Assembly (NCBI GenBank): GCA_963773665.1
Contig: CAVZBZ010000002.1
Span: forward strand, 558,001-622,000
Reading direction: 5' to 3'
Source: DATJLY01 sp963773665
Lineage (GTDB): Bacteria; Pseudomonadota; Alphaproteobacteria; ATCC43930; CGMCC-115725
Length of the DNA stretch: 64,000 nt
Below, in pieces: positions 1 through 9,967 of the stretch. Positions within the stretch are counted from its first letter, which is position 1. Every line of letters begins with the position of its first letter. Made by a program: the position numbers and the translations under genes. The notes under the pieces were generated by a model. It ran no database searches, had not been told where the DNA came from, and saw only the letters and a list, made by a program, of their open reading frames with translations.

Positions 1-2
1 TG

Positions 3-164
3 GCAGCCTCGCTGCACAACGTCTTCCTGATCGATCTCGTGCTGGCGCTGGCGCTGCTTGGCGTGGCCGCGCTGCTGCCGCGCGGCCTCAGCCCGATCAC
101 TCCGCGGCGACTGCCTCGCGCCGGCCGAGGCGGCGGAGACAGCGATCGACCCACAGCTTGTTGA
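3..164 (+). CDS. C-terminal end of a membrane transporter, probably MFS (5' end outside window)
   Basis: The reading frame is open from the window edge and ends with TGA at 162-164. It starts with a short amphipathic turn (SLHNVFLID), continues with a hydrophobic helix (LVLALALLGVAALL) and then a basic tail (PRGLSP...). A last helix followed by a short 'LPRG' tail is common at the end of MFS drug/proton antiporters; this is an inference from about 50 residues only. The last 68 bases overlap the end of the minus-strand flavoprotein gene tail to tail, which is unusual and could mean the true stop has been shifted by an indel. Confidence 0.4.
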   Translation, partial: AASLHNVFLIDLVLALALLGVAALLPRGLSPITPRRLPRAGRGGGDSDRPTAC

Positions 165-3100
165 GCTTTTCCTGCACTGCGTTCTGGCCCAAGCGCTCGT
201 GCAATACGCGGAAATCGACGCGGTCCAGCGACTGGTCCTGGTTGAAGCAGGAGAACACCACCGTCTCGGCGCCGGTCGCCGGGTCCTTCTGCACCTGCAG
301 GCACTGGGCGCAGATCTCCTTCATCATGCATTGCATCGGCGAATTGACCGAGGCGATGGCGCGATGGCCGGGCTTGAGATAGGGCGCCAGCACCTCGTGC
401 CGCGCGCGGGCGACCGCGGCCATCATCACGTCCGAGCCGATGACGATGAGGCGGTCGATGTCGCCCAAGGAGATCGGCTGCGCGCCAAGCTGGCCCGCGC
501 CATAGGCCGCCATCGCCGCGACGATGTTGCCGACGAAGCTCTGGTCCTGCGGCCGCGACGGCGCGAAGCCCGGCGCCTCGTCGCAGCACCACACGACGGC
601 ATCGGCCGCGGTCTCGATCTCCTCTTCCTTGTAGCGGTCGGCGACGCGCTTGTAGCCGGCGAAGTAGAGAACGCGCGAACCGTTCGCGCGCAGCGTCTGG
701 CCGATCGAGAACAGCACCGCGTTGCCGAGCCCGCCGCCCGCCAGCAGCACGGTCTCGCCGCCCGGCGTCTCGGTCGGCGTGCCGGTCGGGCCCATGAGCA
801 CGACTGGCTCGCCCGGCTCGAGCAAGGTGCAGAGATCGGACGAGCCGCCCATCTCGAGCACGATCGTGGACAGAAGCCCCGCCTCGCGATCGACCGAGGC
901 GCCGGTCAGCGCCAGGCCCTCCATCGCCAAGCGTCGTGCCGTCGACGCGCGCGGCGTGCGCCTCGTAATTCTGCAGGCGATAGAACTGCCCCGGATGGAA
1001 CGCGCGCGCCGCCAAGGGCGCGCGCACCACCACCTCGACGATGTTGGGCGTGAGGCGTTCGACCGCCACGACCGTCCGGCGCGCAGCTCGTCGTTGAGCT
1101 GCGCGATCAAATCGGCGGGCGCGGGCGCGCGGCGGCCTAGGCGCGCGAGCATGCGGCTCACCACCGGATAGCCCTGCTTCGCGCCGCCCATCGCCTTCAC
1201 CACGTTGCCGGTGAAGGACGGGTGCAGATCGCCGAAGAAGCTGATCGCGCGGCCGTCGGGCAGGAGGCTCATCAGCACGCGCACCGCTTCGGGCTTGGCC
1301 ACGCGTTCGGGCCGCGCCGGATGGCCCTCCTCGTCGTAGCGCCTGGAAATAGCGGCCATCGAGCGCGACATGGACCGGGTCCTCGCGCGCCAGGACCGTG
1401 TTGGGCTGCGTCCCCGCCGCGACCAGGATGGTGCGCGCCGGCAAGGTCACGCGCTCCTCGGTCTCGAGCATCTTGCCGGTGGCCGCGATCGATGCGGTGC
1501 TTTGCCAGAGTTAGCGCCGCCGCGTGGCCGAAGCGGTCGATCTCGACCGCCTCGGGCGCCAGGCCTTCGGCGAAGCGGATGCCCTCCTCCATCGCCTTGG
1601 CCACTTCCTCGTGGTTCAGGGTGTAGCTCGGCGCATCGATAAGGCGGCGGCGATAGGCGATGGTGACGCCGCCCCATCGGTCGAGCAGATCGACGAAGCG
1701 CGGCTTTCGGCCGTCGCGCGATGCGGCGTCGCGCTCCGCCCGGAGAGCGCGGGCGTGGGCGATGAACTCGTCCGCGCTCCTCGCGCTCCTCGTCGGTCCA
1801 GGACGACGCGCACCGCACTCGTCGCCGCGCTCCTCGGCAAGCCGTCTCGTAGCGCGCCAGGAACTTCTCGACCTGCACCGGGTAATAGGCGAGCGATTCG
1901 GTCGCGGTGTCGATCGCGGTGAGGCCGCCGCCGATCACCACAACGGGCAGCCGCACGGTGAGATTGGCGATGCTTTCGCTCTTGGCGGCGCCGGTAAGCT
2001 GCAGCGCCATCAGAAAATCGGACGCCTGGCGCACGCCGCGCGCGAGCCCGTTCTTCATCGGCACGATGGTCGGCCGGCCCGGCGCCGGCGCAGAGCGCGA
2101 TGTGATCGAAGCCCAGCGCGAACGCGCTCTCGACCGTGAGCGTGCCGCCGAAGCGCACGCCGCCATACATCGCGAACTCGGCCGCGGCGCTCGATGATGA
2201 GGCGCACGAGCTTCAGGAAATTCTTGTCCCAGCGCACGGTGATGCCGTATTCGGCGACGCCGCCGAAGCCGGCCATGACGCGGTCGTCGAGCCGCTCGTA
2301 GAGCTCGCCCACGTCGCGGATGGGCTCGAACGGCACGCGCGCGCCGCGCGATCCTACGCCGGAAATCTCGGGCGGCAGCGGCTCGATCTTGAGCCCGTCG
2401 ATGGCGGCGACGGTGTGCCCGTCATTCATCAGGTGATGCGCGAGCGTGAAGCCCGCGGGGCCGAGGCCCACGACCAGCACCTTCTTGCCCGACTTCTGCC
2501 TTCGGCAGCGGGCGGCGCAGGTCGAGCGGGTTCCAGCGCGTCAGCAGCGCATAGATCTCGAAACCCCAAGGCAGCGACAGCACGTCCTTCAAGGTGCGCG
2601 TCTCGACCTGCGGGATGTCGACCGGCTCCTGCTTCTGATAGATGCAGGACTTCATGCAGTCGTTGCAGATGCGGTGGCCGGTCGCGGCCACCATCGGGTT
2701 GTCCACCGCGACGATGGCGAGCGCGCCGATGCTGTTGCCCCTCGCCTTCACCAGGTTCATCTCGGAGATTTTCTCTTCGAGCGGGCAGCCGGCGAGCGTC
2801 ACGCCGAACGGGCTCTTCTGGAACGCGCCGGTCTTGCGGTCTTTGAGGCCGCGCGAGCAGCTGTCCTTGCCCTGGTTGTGGCACCAGATGCAGTAATTCG
2901 CCTGGTCGAGCGCGCCGGTGAGATCGGTGCCGGGATCGGTCAGCGCGAAGCCGTCGCGCAGGCGCCGTTCCTCCTCAGGCAGGCGCAGCATGGTGACGCC
3001 GTGCTCGACCACCGTCTCCACCGGCACGAGACGATAGGGATCGATTTTTTGCGGCACCTTGAAGAGCACGCCCGCCTTGTGCCGTTTCTGGCCCTCGGGC

Positions 3101-3626
3101 GAGAGCGTCGCCCAGGCGGCGTAGCGCGCGGCGAGATCGAGCGATGCGGCATTTGCTTCTTCATCGCCGAGACAGCTTTCGACCGCGGCGGCAAAACTTT
3201 GCTCAGTCAGCGGCGCGCCGATCAGCATCTTCGAGCGCACGGCCCACCTCGTTGCCGTCGATCGACGCCGCCTGCTCGCGGGCGAAACGCCCTTCACCGC
3301 GCGGCGCTGCACGAAGAGGCGCTTCACCGAATAGATCGGCGCAAGCGCGTCGTGCCGCGCCTGCAGCGCGCGGACTTCCGGCCCGATGCCAAAAAGGTCG
3401 GCCAGAAAATCCTCGAGATGAGGCGCCAGGTCGACCAGCAGATCCGACTCGTCCTTGGCCGCGAGCGATGCGGGATCGCGCCGCGCCGTGACGAGGCGGT
3501 CATGCAGCGCCACATCGCCCGCCGCGAGATGGGCGACGAAGGCCGCGTCGAGCGCACGAGCCCGTCGCGGGCATAAAGCCCCTCGAAGGCGAGGCCGTGT
3601 TTCAGGGCGAGGTTGAGGTCGCTCAC
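97..3626 (-). pseudogene. Large FAD/NAD(P) flavoprotein (GltD-like plus PyrK-like), broken by many indels
   Basis: Fragments in all three minus frames together describe one protein of about 1,170 residues, starting at GTG 3626 (AAGG upstream). The N-terminal third has cysteine clusters typical of GltD-type iron-sulfur regions (CIWCHNQGKDSC at about 2,850-2,890; ICNDCMKSCIYQ at about 2,640-2,680). The middle has two Rossmann motifs, VLVVGLGPAG (about 2,450-2,485) and VVVIGGGLTAIDTATES (about 1,890-1,945). The C-terminal part resembles dihydroorotate-dehydrogenase electron-transfer subunits, with LLAGGGLGNAV (about 720-750) and a late CMMKEICAQC cluster. Uncharacterised proteins with this layout are found in alphaproteobacteria; probably an NAD(P)H-dependent electron-transfer enzyme. 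The frame changes at least eight times (clear cases near 3,550, 3,305, 3,225, 2,493, 2,190, 2,085, 1,840 and 1,500), far denser than elsewhere in the window. Between breaks the protein is well preserved, so the damage is recent or artefactual. Confidence 0.7.
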
Positions 3627-3648
3627 CGGCGCCTTTCTACATAATAAA

Positions 3649-3675
3649 TAATGTTCTTATTAATAAATAACATTA
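3649..3675. promoter_or_regulatory. AT-rich inverted repeat upstream of the flavoprotein gene
   Basis: TAATGTT at 3649-3655 is the exact inverse of AACATTA at 3669-3675, with a 13-base AT-only-but-one spacer. It lies about 25 bases upstream of the flavoprotein GTG start, in a very AT-rich island of an otherwise GC-rich region. It could be a regulator binding site overlapping the promoter. No regulator can be named. Confidence 0.35.
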
Positions 3676-3705
3676 CCATGCCGTTGTTCTTTCGCTAACG
3701 CGTCG

Positions 3706-3798
3706 AAATTGGGTTCGTTTGGTAATTTCGCATGACAACGGCGAATTGGCTTCGTTCGGTAAATTCGCTCCGTTCGGTAGATTGGCTTCGTTCGGCGG
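3706..3798 (-). repeat. Four imperfect copies of a TTGG(C/G)TTCGTTCGG-type repeat
   Basis: Copies of AATTGG(C/G)TTCGTT(C/T)GGTAAATT lie at 3707-3728, 3744-3765, 3766-3785 (shortened) and 3780-3798. Read on the minus strand they encode strings such as PNEPNF and RTKPI in a non-genic frame. The same unit, in the same orientation, occurs twice inside the coding gene at 31,222-31,896. From memory, similar NEPN/ERTQ-type repeats are seen in planctomycete and acidobacterial genomes and some others. The surrounding 3,627-3,865 interval contains no convincing gene. Confidence 0.7.
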
Positions 3799-3865
3799 CG
3801 GCGCAACCCTCTCCGTCCCAGCCTCTTAACGTCATCTGCGTACATGGCGCGGGCGCGCGGCAAGG

Positions 3866-5453
3866 TCAATAGCCGAGCGCGCAGCCGTCCTTGCGCGGGT
3901 CGGAGCCGCCGACTAGGAGGCCGCGCGCGCGGTCGATCCAGATCGCCTGGCTGCCCCCGAACGGGCGCTCGGCATAGGCCACGCGGTGGCCGCGCCGGGC
4001 GAGGTTTTGGGCCACGTCTTCCGGGACGGTGCGCTCGAGCCCCAACACGCCGTCGAAGCAAAAACTGCGCGGCGTCTCGATTGCGGCCTGGGGATCGAGC
4101 CCGCGGTCGAGCATGAGCGACAGAAGATGGGCGTGGCCCACCGCCTGGTAATTGCCGCCCATCACGCCGAACGGCATCTGCGCGTGGCCGTCCTTCATCA
4201 GGAAGCCGGGGATGATGGTGTGGAGCGGGCGTTTTTGCGGCGCGATCGCGTTGGGGTGGCCGGGGATCGTGCGGAACATCGAGCCGCGGCTGTGCAGCAT
4301 CACGCCCGCTTGCGGCGCGAAGATGCCGCTGCCGAAATCGTGGAAGATCGAGTTGATGAAGGAGATCGCGTTGCCGTCGCGGTCGACGACGCAGAGATAG
4401 ATCGTGTGCTTGTGCTCCATCTCGTCATAGACCGGAGCGGGCCCGGCGCGGTCGAGCCGGATGCGGGCCCGGTTCTCCGCCGCGTGTGCATCGGAAAGAA
4501 GACGCTCGACCGGCACCGGGGCAAAGCTCGGATCGCCGACGAGCGCGTCGCGCGCCGCATAGGCGGCTTTCGTCGCTTCGGCGAGCAGATGGATGCGGTC
4601 GGCCTCGCCAAGTTTTCCCTCGCCGAGCTCATAGCCGGCGAGCATGCGCAGCATCATCAGCGCGGCGATGCCCTGGCCGTTGGGCGGGCACTCGAAGACA
4701 TCGCAGCCGCGATAGGGCGTCGAGATCGGCGTGACGTATTCGCCGCGGTGGCGCGGAAAAATCATCGAGCGAATGGAGCCCGCCCCGCGCGGTGAGCGTC
4801 TTCACGATGTCGGCTGCGACCGGGCCTTCGTAGAAGGCTGTTCGGCCCTCGCGCGCGATGCGGCGCAGCGTCGCGGCGAGCGCCGGATTCCTGAGCCGCT
4901 CGCCTTCGCGCAGCACGCGGCCTGTGGGCGCGAACACTTTCGTCGCCGCCTCGTCCGCCAGCACTTTCTCCTCGAACGTCGCGAAATCGTAGGCGACGCG
5001 CGGCGTGACGACGCAGCCCTCCTCGGCAAGCGCGATGGCTGGCGCGAAAAGTGCGGCGAGATCCTTCGTGCCGTGCTCCTCGACGAGCGTGCACCACGCA
5101 TCGACCGAGCCGGGCACGGTGACGGCGTGCGGCGATTGCGGTGCGATCGCGCGGATGCCGCGCTCGACGTACCACGACAATTCGGCTTTCTGGGGCGCGC
5201 GGCCGGAGCCGTTGAGCGCGACGGGCGCCTGCCCGTTCTTGACGTAAATCGCGAAGCAGTCGCCGCCGAGGCCGGTCATGTGCGGCTCGGCCATGGTCAG
5301 CACCGCGGCCGCGGATATCGCCGCATCGACCGCGTTGCCGCCGCTCTTCAGCGTGTCGAGCGCCGCCAGCGTGGCGAGCGGATGCGACGTCGCCGCCATC
5401 GCATTCGCGGCGAGCGCCACCGAGCGGCGGGGCTGTTGGAAATCGCGCACCAT
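3866..5453 (-). CDS. ggt: Gamma-glutamyltransferase family protein, one frameshift
   Basis: Ntn-hydrolase family enzyme that cleaves gamma-glutamyl bonds, for example of glutathione. The N-terminal part has the family signatures GGNAVDAA and TGLGGDCFAIY; the small-subunit part carries the threonine in EHKHTIYLCVVDRDGN, the self-cleavage and nucleophile region, and FGSGIFAPQAGVMLHSRG. No signal peptide is visible, so it may be a cytoplasmic member of the family. The frame breaks near 4,750, between LHSLDDFSA and HRGEYVTPIS, by one apparent extra C on the coding strand (GCGCCACC for GCGCACC). Total length 1,588 bases is one more than a multiple of three; removing one base gives about 528 residues, normal for the family. 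Transcribed divergently from the thiolase at 5,536. Confidence 0.85.
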
Positions 5454-5535
5454 CGGTCCTTTTCAATCGGCTTGTCGGGGGGCGGAGACCTCCCTACTTT
5501 GCGCAAGACACGGAACATATACAAGGCCGCGACCC

Positions 5536-6741
5536 ATGCTGGACGCCTATGTCTATGACGGGCTGAGGACGCCCATCGGCCGCCACGCCGGCGCGTTGGC
5601 GCCGGTCAGGCCCGACGATCTTCTGGCCTCCGTCATCAAGGCGGTCATCGAGCGCAATCCGTTCAAGCCGCAAGACTACGAGGACGCGATCGTCGGCTGC
5701 ACCAACCAGGGCGGCGAGGACGCGCGCAACGTGGCGCGGCACGCGGCGCTGTTGGGCGGATTGCCGATCGAAACCGGCGGCCTCACCGTCAACCGCCTGT
5801 GCGGCAGCGGGTTGGCCGCGGTGCTCGACGCCTCGCGCGCCGCAACCTGCGGCCAGGGCGCGCTCTTCATCGCCGGCGGCGTCGAGAGCATGAGCCGCGC
5901 GCCGTTCGTGCTGGCGAAATCGGAAAGCGCCTACGGGCGCGAGGCGAAGATTTTCGATTCGACGATCGGCCCGCGCTTTCCCAATCCGAAGATCGCGCAA
6001 GCCTTCGGCATGGATACGATGGCCGAGACCGCCGACAACGTCGCGCGCGAGCATGGCATCGGCCGAGAGGCGAGCGACACTTTCGCGCTCGCCTCGCAGC
6101 AGAAATACGCGCGCGCCAAGGCGGACGGGTTCTACGACAAGGAACTTCTGCCGGTCGCGGTGCCGGGCGCCAAGAAGGGCGCCAACGCCACCGTCAACGA
6201 GGACGAGCATCCGCGCCCCGCGACGACGCTCGAGCGGCTCCTGGAACTGAAGCCGCTCAACAAGGACGGCGTGGTGACGGCGGGGAACGCATCCGGCATC
6301 AATGACGGCGCGGCCGCGCTCGTCGTCGGCACCAAGGCTGCGGGCGAGAAGGCGGGCGCGAAACCTCGTGCGCGGATCGTGTCGGCGGCGGTCGCGGGTG
6401 TGGCACCGCGGGTCATGGGCTTGGGCCCGGTGCCGGCCTCGCACAAGGCGCTCGAGCGCGCCGGGCTTGCCATGAAGGACATGGACGTGATCGAGCTGAA
6501 CGAGGCGTTCGCGAGCCAAGTGCTGGGCTGCCTCAAGCTCATGGGCGTCGCGTTCGACGATGCGCGCGTCAATCCCAATGGCGGCGCGATCGCGATCGGC
6601 CATCCGCTCGGCGCGTCCGGCGCGCGGCTTGCGCTCACGGCGCTGCGCCAGCTCGAGCGCAGCGGCGGCCGCTACGCCCTCGTCACCATGTGCATCGGCG
6701 TCGGCCAGGGCATCGCCTGCGTCATTGAGCGGGTGCACTAG
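5536..6741 (+). CDS. pcaF: Acetyl-CoA acyltransferase, beta-ketoadipyl-CoA thiolase type
   Basis: Thiolase of 401 residues. The nucleophile Cys89 is in NRLCGSGLAA, the catalytic His356 in GHPLGASGAR and the second catalytic Cys386 in CIGVGQG. The length and the ASGINDGAAAL region fit the PcaF/PaaJ group, which cleaves 3-oxoadipyl-CoA to succinyl-CoA and acetyl-CoA; a general degradative thiolase is the alternative. The start was set at the ATG where thiolase homology begins (MLDAYVYDGLRTPIG), not at an upstream in-frame ATG. It heads a tightly packed plus-strand run of CoA genes and faces PcaI/PcaJ-like genes 3 kb away, which supports a role in ring-cleavage product breakdown. Confidence 0.85.
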   Translation: MLDAYVYDGLRTPIGRHAGALAPVRPDDLLASVIKAVIERNPFKPQDYEDAIVGCTNQGGEDARNVARHAALLGGLPIETGGLTVNRLCGSGLAAVLDASRAATCGQGALFIAGGVESMSRAPFVLAKSESAYGREAKIFDSTIGPRFPNPKIAQAFGMDTMAETADNVAREHGIGREASDTFALASQQKYARAKADGFYDKELLPVAVPGAKKGANATVNEDEHPRPATTLERLLELKPLNKDGVVTAGNASGINDGAAALVVGTKAAGEKAGAKPRARIVSAAVAGVAPRVMGLGPVPASHKALERAGLAMKDMDVIELNEAFASQVLGCLKLMGVAFDDARVNPNGGAIAIGHPLGASGARLALTALRQLERSGGRYALVTMCIGVGQGIACVIERVH

Positions 6742-6749
6742 AGCGGCGC

Positions 6750-7559
6750 ATGAGCGCAATCACAGACCTCGCTTCCGCGCTTGGTCTCGTTCCGGACGGG
6801 GCGTTTGTCGCCATTCCGGCGGATTATGCTGGCGTGGCGATGGCGGCGGCCCGCGCGCTGGTGCGGCGGGGTGCCAAAAACCTGCGGCTGCTGACGGTGC
6901 CGGCGTCGAGCCTATGCGCCGACCTTTTGATCGGTGCGGGTGCCTGCGCCGAGGTCGAGACGTCGGCGATCGGGTTCGGCGAGCTGGGGCCGGCGCCGCG
7001 CTTTTCGGCTGCGGTGCGCGAGGGGCGCATCGGGTTGAAGGATGCGACCTGCCCCGCCATCCATGCGGCGCTGCGCGCGGCCGAGATGGGCAATCCCTTC
7101 GCCGTGCTGCGCGGCATTCTGGGCTCCGACATCCTGATGGTGCGGCCCGATTGGCGCGTCATCGACAATCCCTTCGCGCCCGGCGATGCGATCGTGGCGC
7201 TGCCGGCGCTCAAACCCGATGTCGCGCTCTTCCACGCGCCGCTGGCGGACCGGCACGGCAATGTCTGGGTCGGGCGGCGGCGCGATCTCTTCACGCTGGC
7301 GCACGCCGCGAAAATTTCCGTCGCAACGGTCGAGCGCATCGTCGAGGACAATCTCCTGCTCGACGAGGTCCGCGCGGCGGCGACCATTCCTTCGTTCTAT
7401 ATCGGCGCCATTGCCGAGGCGCCGCGCGGCGCGTGGCCGATGCGGCTGGATTATCCCGAGGACACGGCGCATCTGCGCGAATACCTGGCGCTTGCGGCGA
7501 GCGAAGACGGCTTCGCGCGCTATCTCGAACGCTATGTCCATGACCGGCGCGCCGCCTGA
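6750..7559 (+). CDS. CoA-transferase / CoA-ester hydrolase alpha subunit (GctA/IpdA-like)
   Basis: Protein of 269 residues with the type I CoA-transferase fold: RRGAKNLRLL near the N-terminus, SAIGFGELGPAPRF in the middle and ALPALKPDVALFHAPLADRHGNVWVG later. The last motif is typical of the GctA/IpdA branch. The glutamate in GFGELG lies where IpdA has its active-site glutamate, so a ring-opening hydrolase of the IpdAB kind is as likely as a true transferase; this is inferred from motif position only. It starts 8 bases after the thiolase stop and overlaps the beta subunit gene by 26 bases, so the two are surely made together. Confidence 0.75.
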   Translation: MSAITDLASALGLVPDGAFVAIPADYAGVAMAAARALVRRGAKNLRLLTVPASSLCADLLIGAGACAEVETSAIGFGELGPAPRFSAAVREGRIGLKDATCPAIHAALRAAEMGNPFAVLRGILGSDILMVRPDWRVIDNPFAPGDAIVALPALKPDVALFHAPLADRHGNVWVGRRRDLFTLAHAAKISVATVERIVEDNLLLDEVRAAATIPSFYIGAIAEAPRGAWPMRLDYPEDTAHLREYLALAASEDGFARYLERYVHDRRAA

Positions 7560-8295
7560 CATCAGGCCCGAGGAGGTGCTGATCGAGACGGTGCGGCGGC
7601 TCCTCGCGGGCGCGCGCCACGTCGCCGTCGGCGCCAACTCGCCCATTCCCGCGGCGGCCGCGTTTCTGGAACAGCGGCGCGACCCAGGCATGATCGTGTC
7701 GCTGCAGCAGAGTCCGGAGCACAATCTCTTCACCGACGGCGGCAAGGAACTGTTCGACGCGGCCGGCCAGGGACGGATCGACGTGTTCTTCTTCTCGGGC
7801 GCCGAGATCGACGGCGCGGGCAACATCAACCTCGTCGCGATCGGCGACTATGCCCATCCCAAGGTGCGCTTTGCCGGCTCCTACGGCTCGGCCTTCCTCT
7901 ATTTCGCCGTGCCGCGCATCGTCCTTTTCCGCACCGAGCATTCGCGCCGCACGCTCGTCGAGAAAGTCGCGTTCGTGAGCGCGCCGGGCACAAGCCCGCC
8001 CGGCGTGTGGCGGCGCGGCGGGCCGGTGGCGCTGGTGACGCCGCTGTGTCTTTTCGCCTTCGACCCCGCGCGCGCGCGCTTTCGCCTCGACAGCATCCAC
8101 CCCGGCCACACGCTCGACGAGGTGCGCGACAGGACCGGCTTCGCGTTCGATTTCGCCGAGCCCGTGCCCGCGACGAAGCCGCCGGGGCCGGATCTTCTGG
8201 AAGACTTGCGCGGGCCGGTTGCGCGGGAGCTCGCGAAGGCATATCCCAAATTCGCGGCCGACATATTCGGCATCACGGCAAAGGTCAGCGCATGA
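7534..8295 (+). CDS. CoA-transferase / CoA-ester hydrolase beta subunit (GctB/IpdB-like)
   Basis: Protein of about 253 residues and partner of the preceding alpha subunit. Family features include ARHVAVGANSPIPAAAAFL, FFFSGAEIDGAGNINLVAIG and KVRFAGSYGSA. It lacks a clear SENG or ESG glutamate motif, which the PcaJ-like protein of this window does have (HSENGILG), so its chemistry may differ from an ordinary CoA transfer. Two in-frame ATGs (7,534 and 7,540) are possible starts inside the alpha gene. Its stop overlaps the next start as ATGA. Confidence 0.7.
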   Translation: MSMTGAPPDIRPEEVLIETVRRLLAGARHVAVGANSPIPAAAAFLEQRRDPGMIVSLQQSPEHNLFTDGGKELFDAAGQGRIDVFFFSGAEIDGAGNINLVAIGDYAHPKVRFAGSYGSAFLYFAVPRIVLFRTEHSRRTLVEKVAFVSAPGTSPPGVWRRGGPVALVTPLCLFAFDPARARFRLDSIHPGHTLDEVRDRTGFAFDFAEPVPATKPPGPDLLEDLRGPVARELAKAYPKFAADIFGITAKVSA

Positions 8296-9500
8296 GCGAT
8301 CGCGACGGAGCATTGGCGGGCCTCACGGTGATCGACCTGTCGCGCGTCTTGGGCGGGCCGTTCTGCACGCAGATCCTGGCCGACCACGGCGCCGAGGTCA
8401 TCAAGGTCGAGCCGCCGCAGGGCGACGAGACGCGCGGCTGGGGCCCGCCGTTCCGCGACGGCACGGCCTCGTATTTCATCGGCATCAACCGCAACAAGCG
8501 CGGCATCGCGCTCGACCTTGCCGCTTCCAAGGGGCGCGAGGTGCTGTTCCGCCTTTTGCAACGCGCCGACGTGATGATCGAGAATTTCAAGACCGGCACG
8601 CTCGAGCGCTGGGGCATGGGCTGGGATGTGCTGAAGGAGCGCTTTCCGCGCCTCATCCACTGCCGCATCTCGGGTTTTGGCGCGGACGGACCCTTGGGCG
8701 GGCTGCCGGGCTACGACGCCTGCGTCCAGGCGCAATCCGGCATCATGAGCCTCAACGGCGAGAAGGGCGGCGAGGCGCTGCGCGTCGGCCTTCCTGTGAT
8801 CGATCTCGCGACCGGATTCAACGCGGCGATCGGCATCCTGATGGCGCTCACCGAGCGCGCGCGTTCAGGCCGCGGGCAGTTCATCGAGGCGACGCTTTAC
8901 GAGAGCGGGCTCATGCTGAGTCATCCCTACGCCACCAACTGGTTCATGACCGGCACCGCGCCGACGCGCATGGGGAACGGCCATCCGAACCTCTACCCCT
9001 ACGACCAGTTCCGCACGCAGACGAAGCCCATCTATGTCGGCTGCGGCAACAACCGGCAGTTCCAGCGTTTCTGCGCCGAGATCGGACGGCCGGATTTGGC
9101 CGGCGACGCGCGCTTCACCGACAATAGCGACCGCGTGGCGAACCGCGCGGCTCTCCGCGCCGCGATCGAGGACATTCTGGCGGCGCAGGACGGCGAGGCG
9201 GTGTGCGCGCGGCTTTTGCAGCGCGGCGTGCCGTGCGGCGTGGTCGAGTCCATTCCCGACGTCCTCACCCATCCGCAGACCTTGGCGCGCGGCATGATCG
9301 TCGAAGAGGGCGAATACAAGGGCGTCGCCAACGCGATCCGCATGTCGCGCACGCCGGCGCGCATGCGAAAGAAGCCGCCGCGCTTCGGCGAAGCGAACCG
9401 CGAGGTCTTGGCCGAGGCGGGATACAGCGGCGCCGAGATCGACGCGCTCCTGGCCGAAGGGATCGTCGTCGAAACCATGCGGAAGCCGCCGGCGGATTAG
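8292..9500 (+). CDS. CaiB/BaiF-family CoA-transferase (type III)
   Basis: Protein of 402 residues. It has the N-terminal VIDLSRVLGGPFCTQILADHGAEVIKVE-type Rossmann segment of the family (seen as LSRVLGGPFC and GAEVIKVEPP), NRNKRGIALDL, and the catalytic aspartate region LPGYDACVQAQSG. Enzymes of this family move CoA between carboxylic acids through a mixed anhydride on that aspartate. ATGA overlap with the upstream subunit shows translational coupling. The substrate cannot be read from sequence; the operon suggests an organic acid entering the thiolase route. Confidence 0.85.
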   Translation: MSDRDGALAGLTVIDLSRVLGGPFCTQILADHGAEVIKVEPPQGDETRGWGPPFRDGTASYFIGINRNKRGIALDLAASKGREVLFRLLQRADVMIENFKTGTLERWGMGWDVLKERFPRLIHCRISGFGADGPLGGLPGYDACVQAQSGIMSLNGEKGGEALRVGLPVIDLATGFNAAIGILMALTERARSGRGQFIEATLYESGLMLSHPYATNWFMTGTAPTRMGNGHPNLYPYDQFRTQTKPIYVGCGNNRQFQRFCAEIGRPDLAGDARFTDNSDRVANRAALRAAIEDILAAQDGEAVCARLLQRGVPCGVVESIPDVLTHPQTLARGMIVEEGEYKGVANAIRMSRTPARMRKKPPRFGEANREVLAEAGYSGAEIDALLAEGIVVETMRKPPAD

Positions 9501-9532
9501 CGCATTCCGGTGCCAATCTTCGTCGTACGGAA

Positions 9533-9967
9533 ATGAGCGCGATGAATGAGACGGATTCCGCCGACAATCTTTATCGCGCGCTGCTGCGCCATGTCGCTGC
9601 GGGCGATCTCGTGCTGCGCTGCGATTTCAAACGGCTCCGGCACATGGATTCGCCGGTCGCGTCCGAGGCGGAAAGCACGCGCTGGGCCTATGCCGCGCTG
9701 GCGGCATCGCTTCTCATGCTGTGGCGGTTCGGCTGGGGACCCGCGCTCGTGACACTGGCAGCGGGGGCCGCGCTTTATTACACGGCGGGGTCGGCCCACG
9801 TCCGCCGCAACATCCGCCGCCGCATCGACGCGCGCTCGCTTACGAGCCTCGACGACTGGCAGCGCCTGTGGCGCTTCGGCGGCGTCACGCTCGTGCCGAA
9901 GAGCGGCGCGCCGTGCGAAGCGCCGCACGGGAACTGGATGGCGCTGGTGCGGGAGCTGCGCCCTTAA
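9533..9967 (+). CDS. Small membrane protein of unknown function
   Basis: Protein of 144 residues, not recognised. After about 45 soluble residues comes a hydrophobic region of about 40 residues (WAYAALAASLLMLWRFGWGP and ALVTLAAGAALYYTAG), enough for two membrane helices, then an arginine-rich stretch (VRRNIRRRIDARS) and a soluble tail with several tryptophans. It follows the CaiB-type gene by 32 bases and ends in a 4-base tail-to-tail overlap with the pcaJ-like gene. It may be carried as the last gene of the CoA operon. Confidence 0.6.
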   Translation: MSAMNETDSADNLYRALLRHVAAGDLVLRCDFKRLRHMDSPVASEAESTRWAYAALAASLLMLWRFGWGPALVTLAAGAALYYTAGSAHVRRNIRRRIDARSLTSLDDWQRLWRFGGVTLVPKSGAPCEAPHGNWMALVRELRP

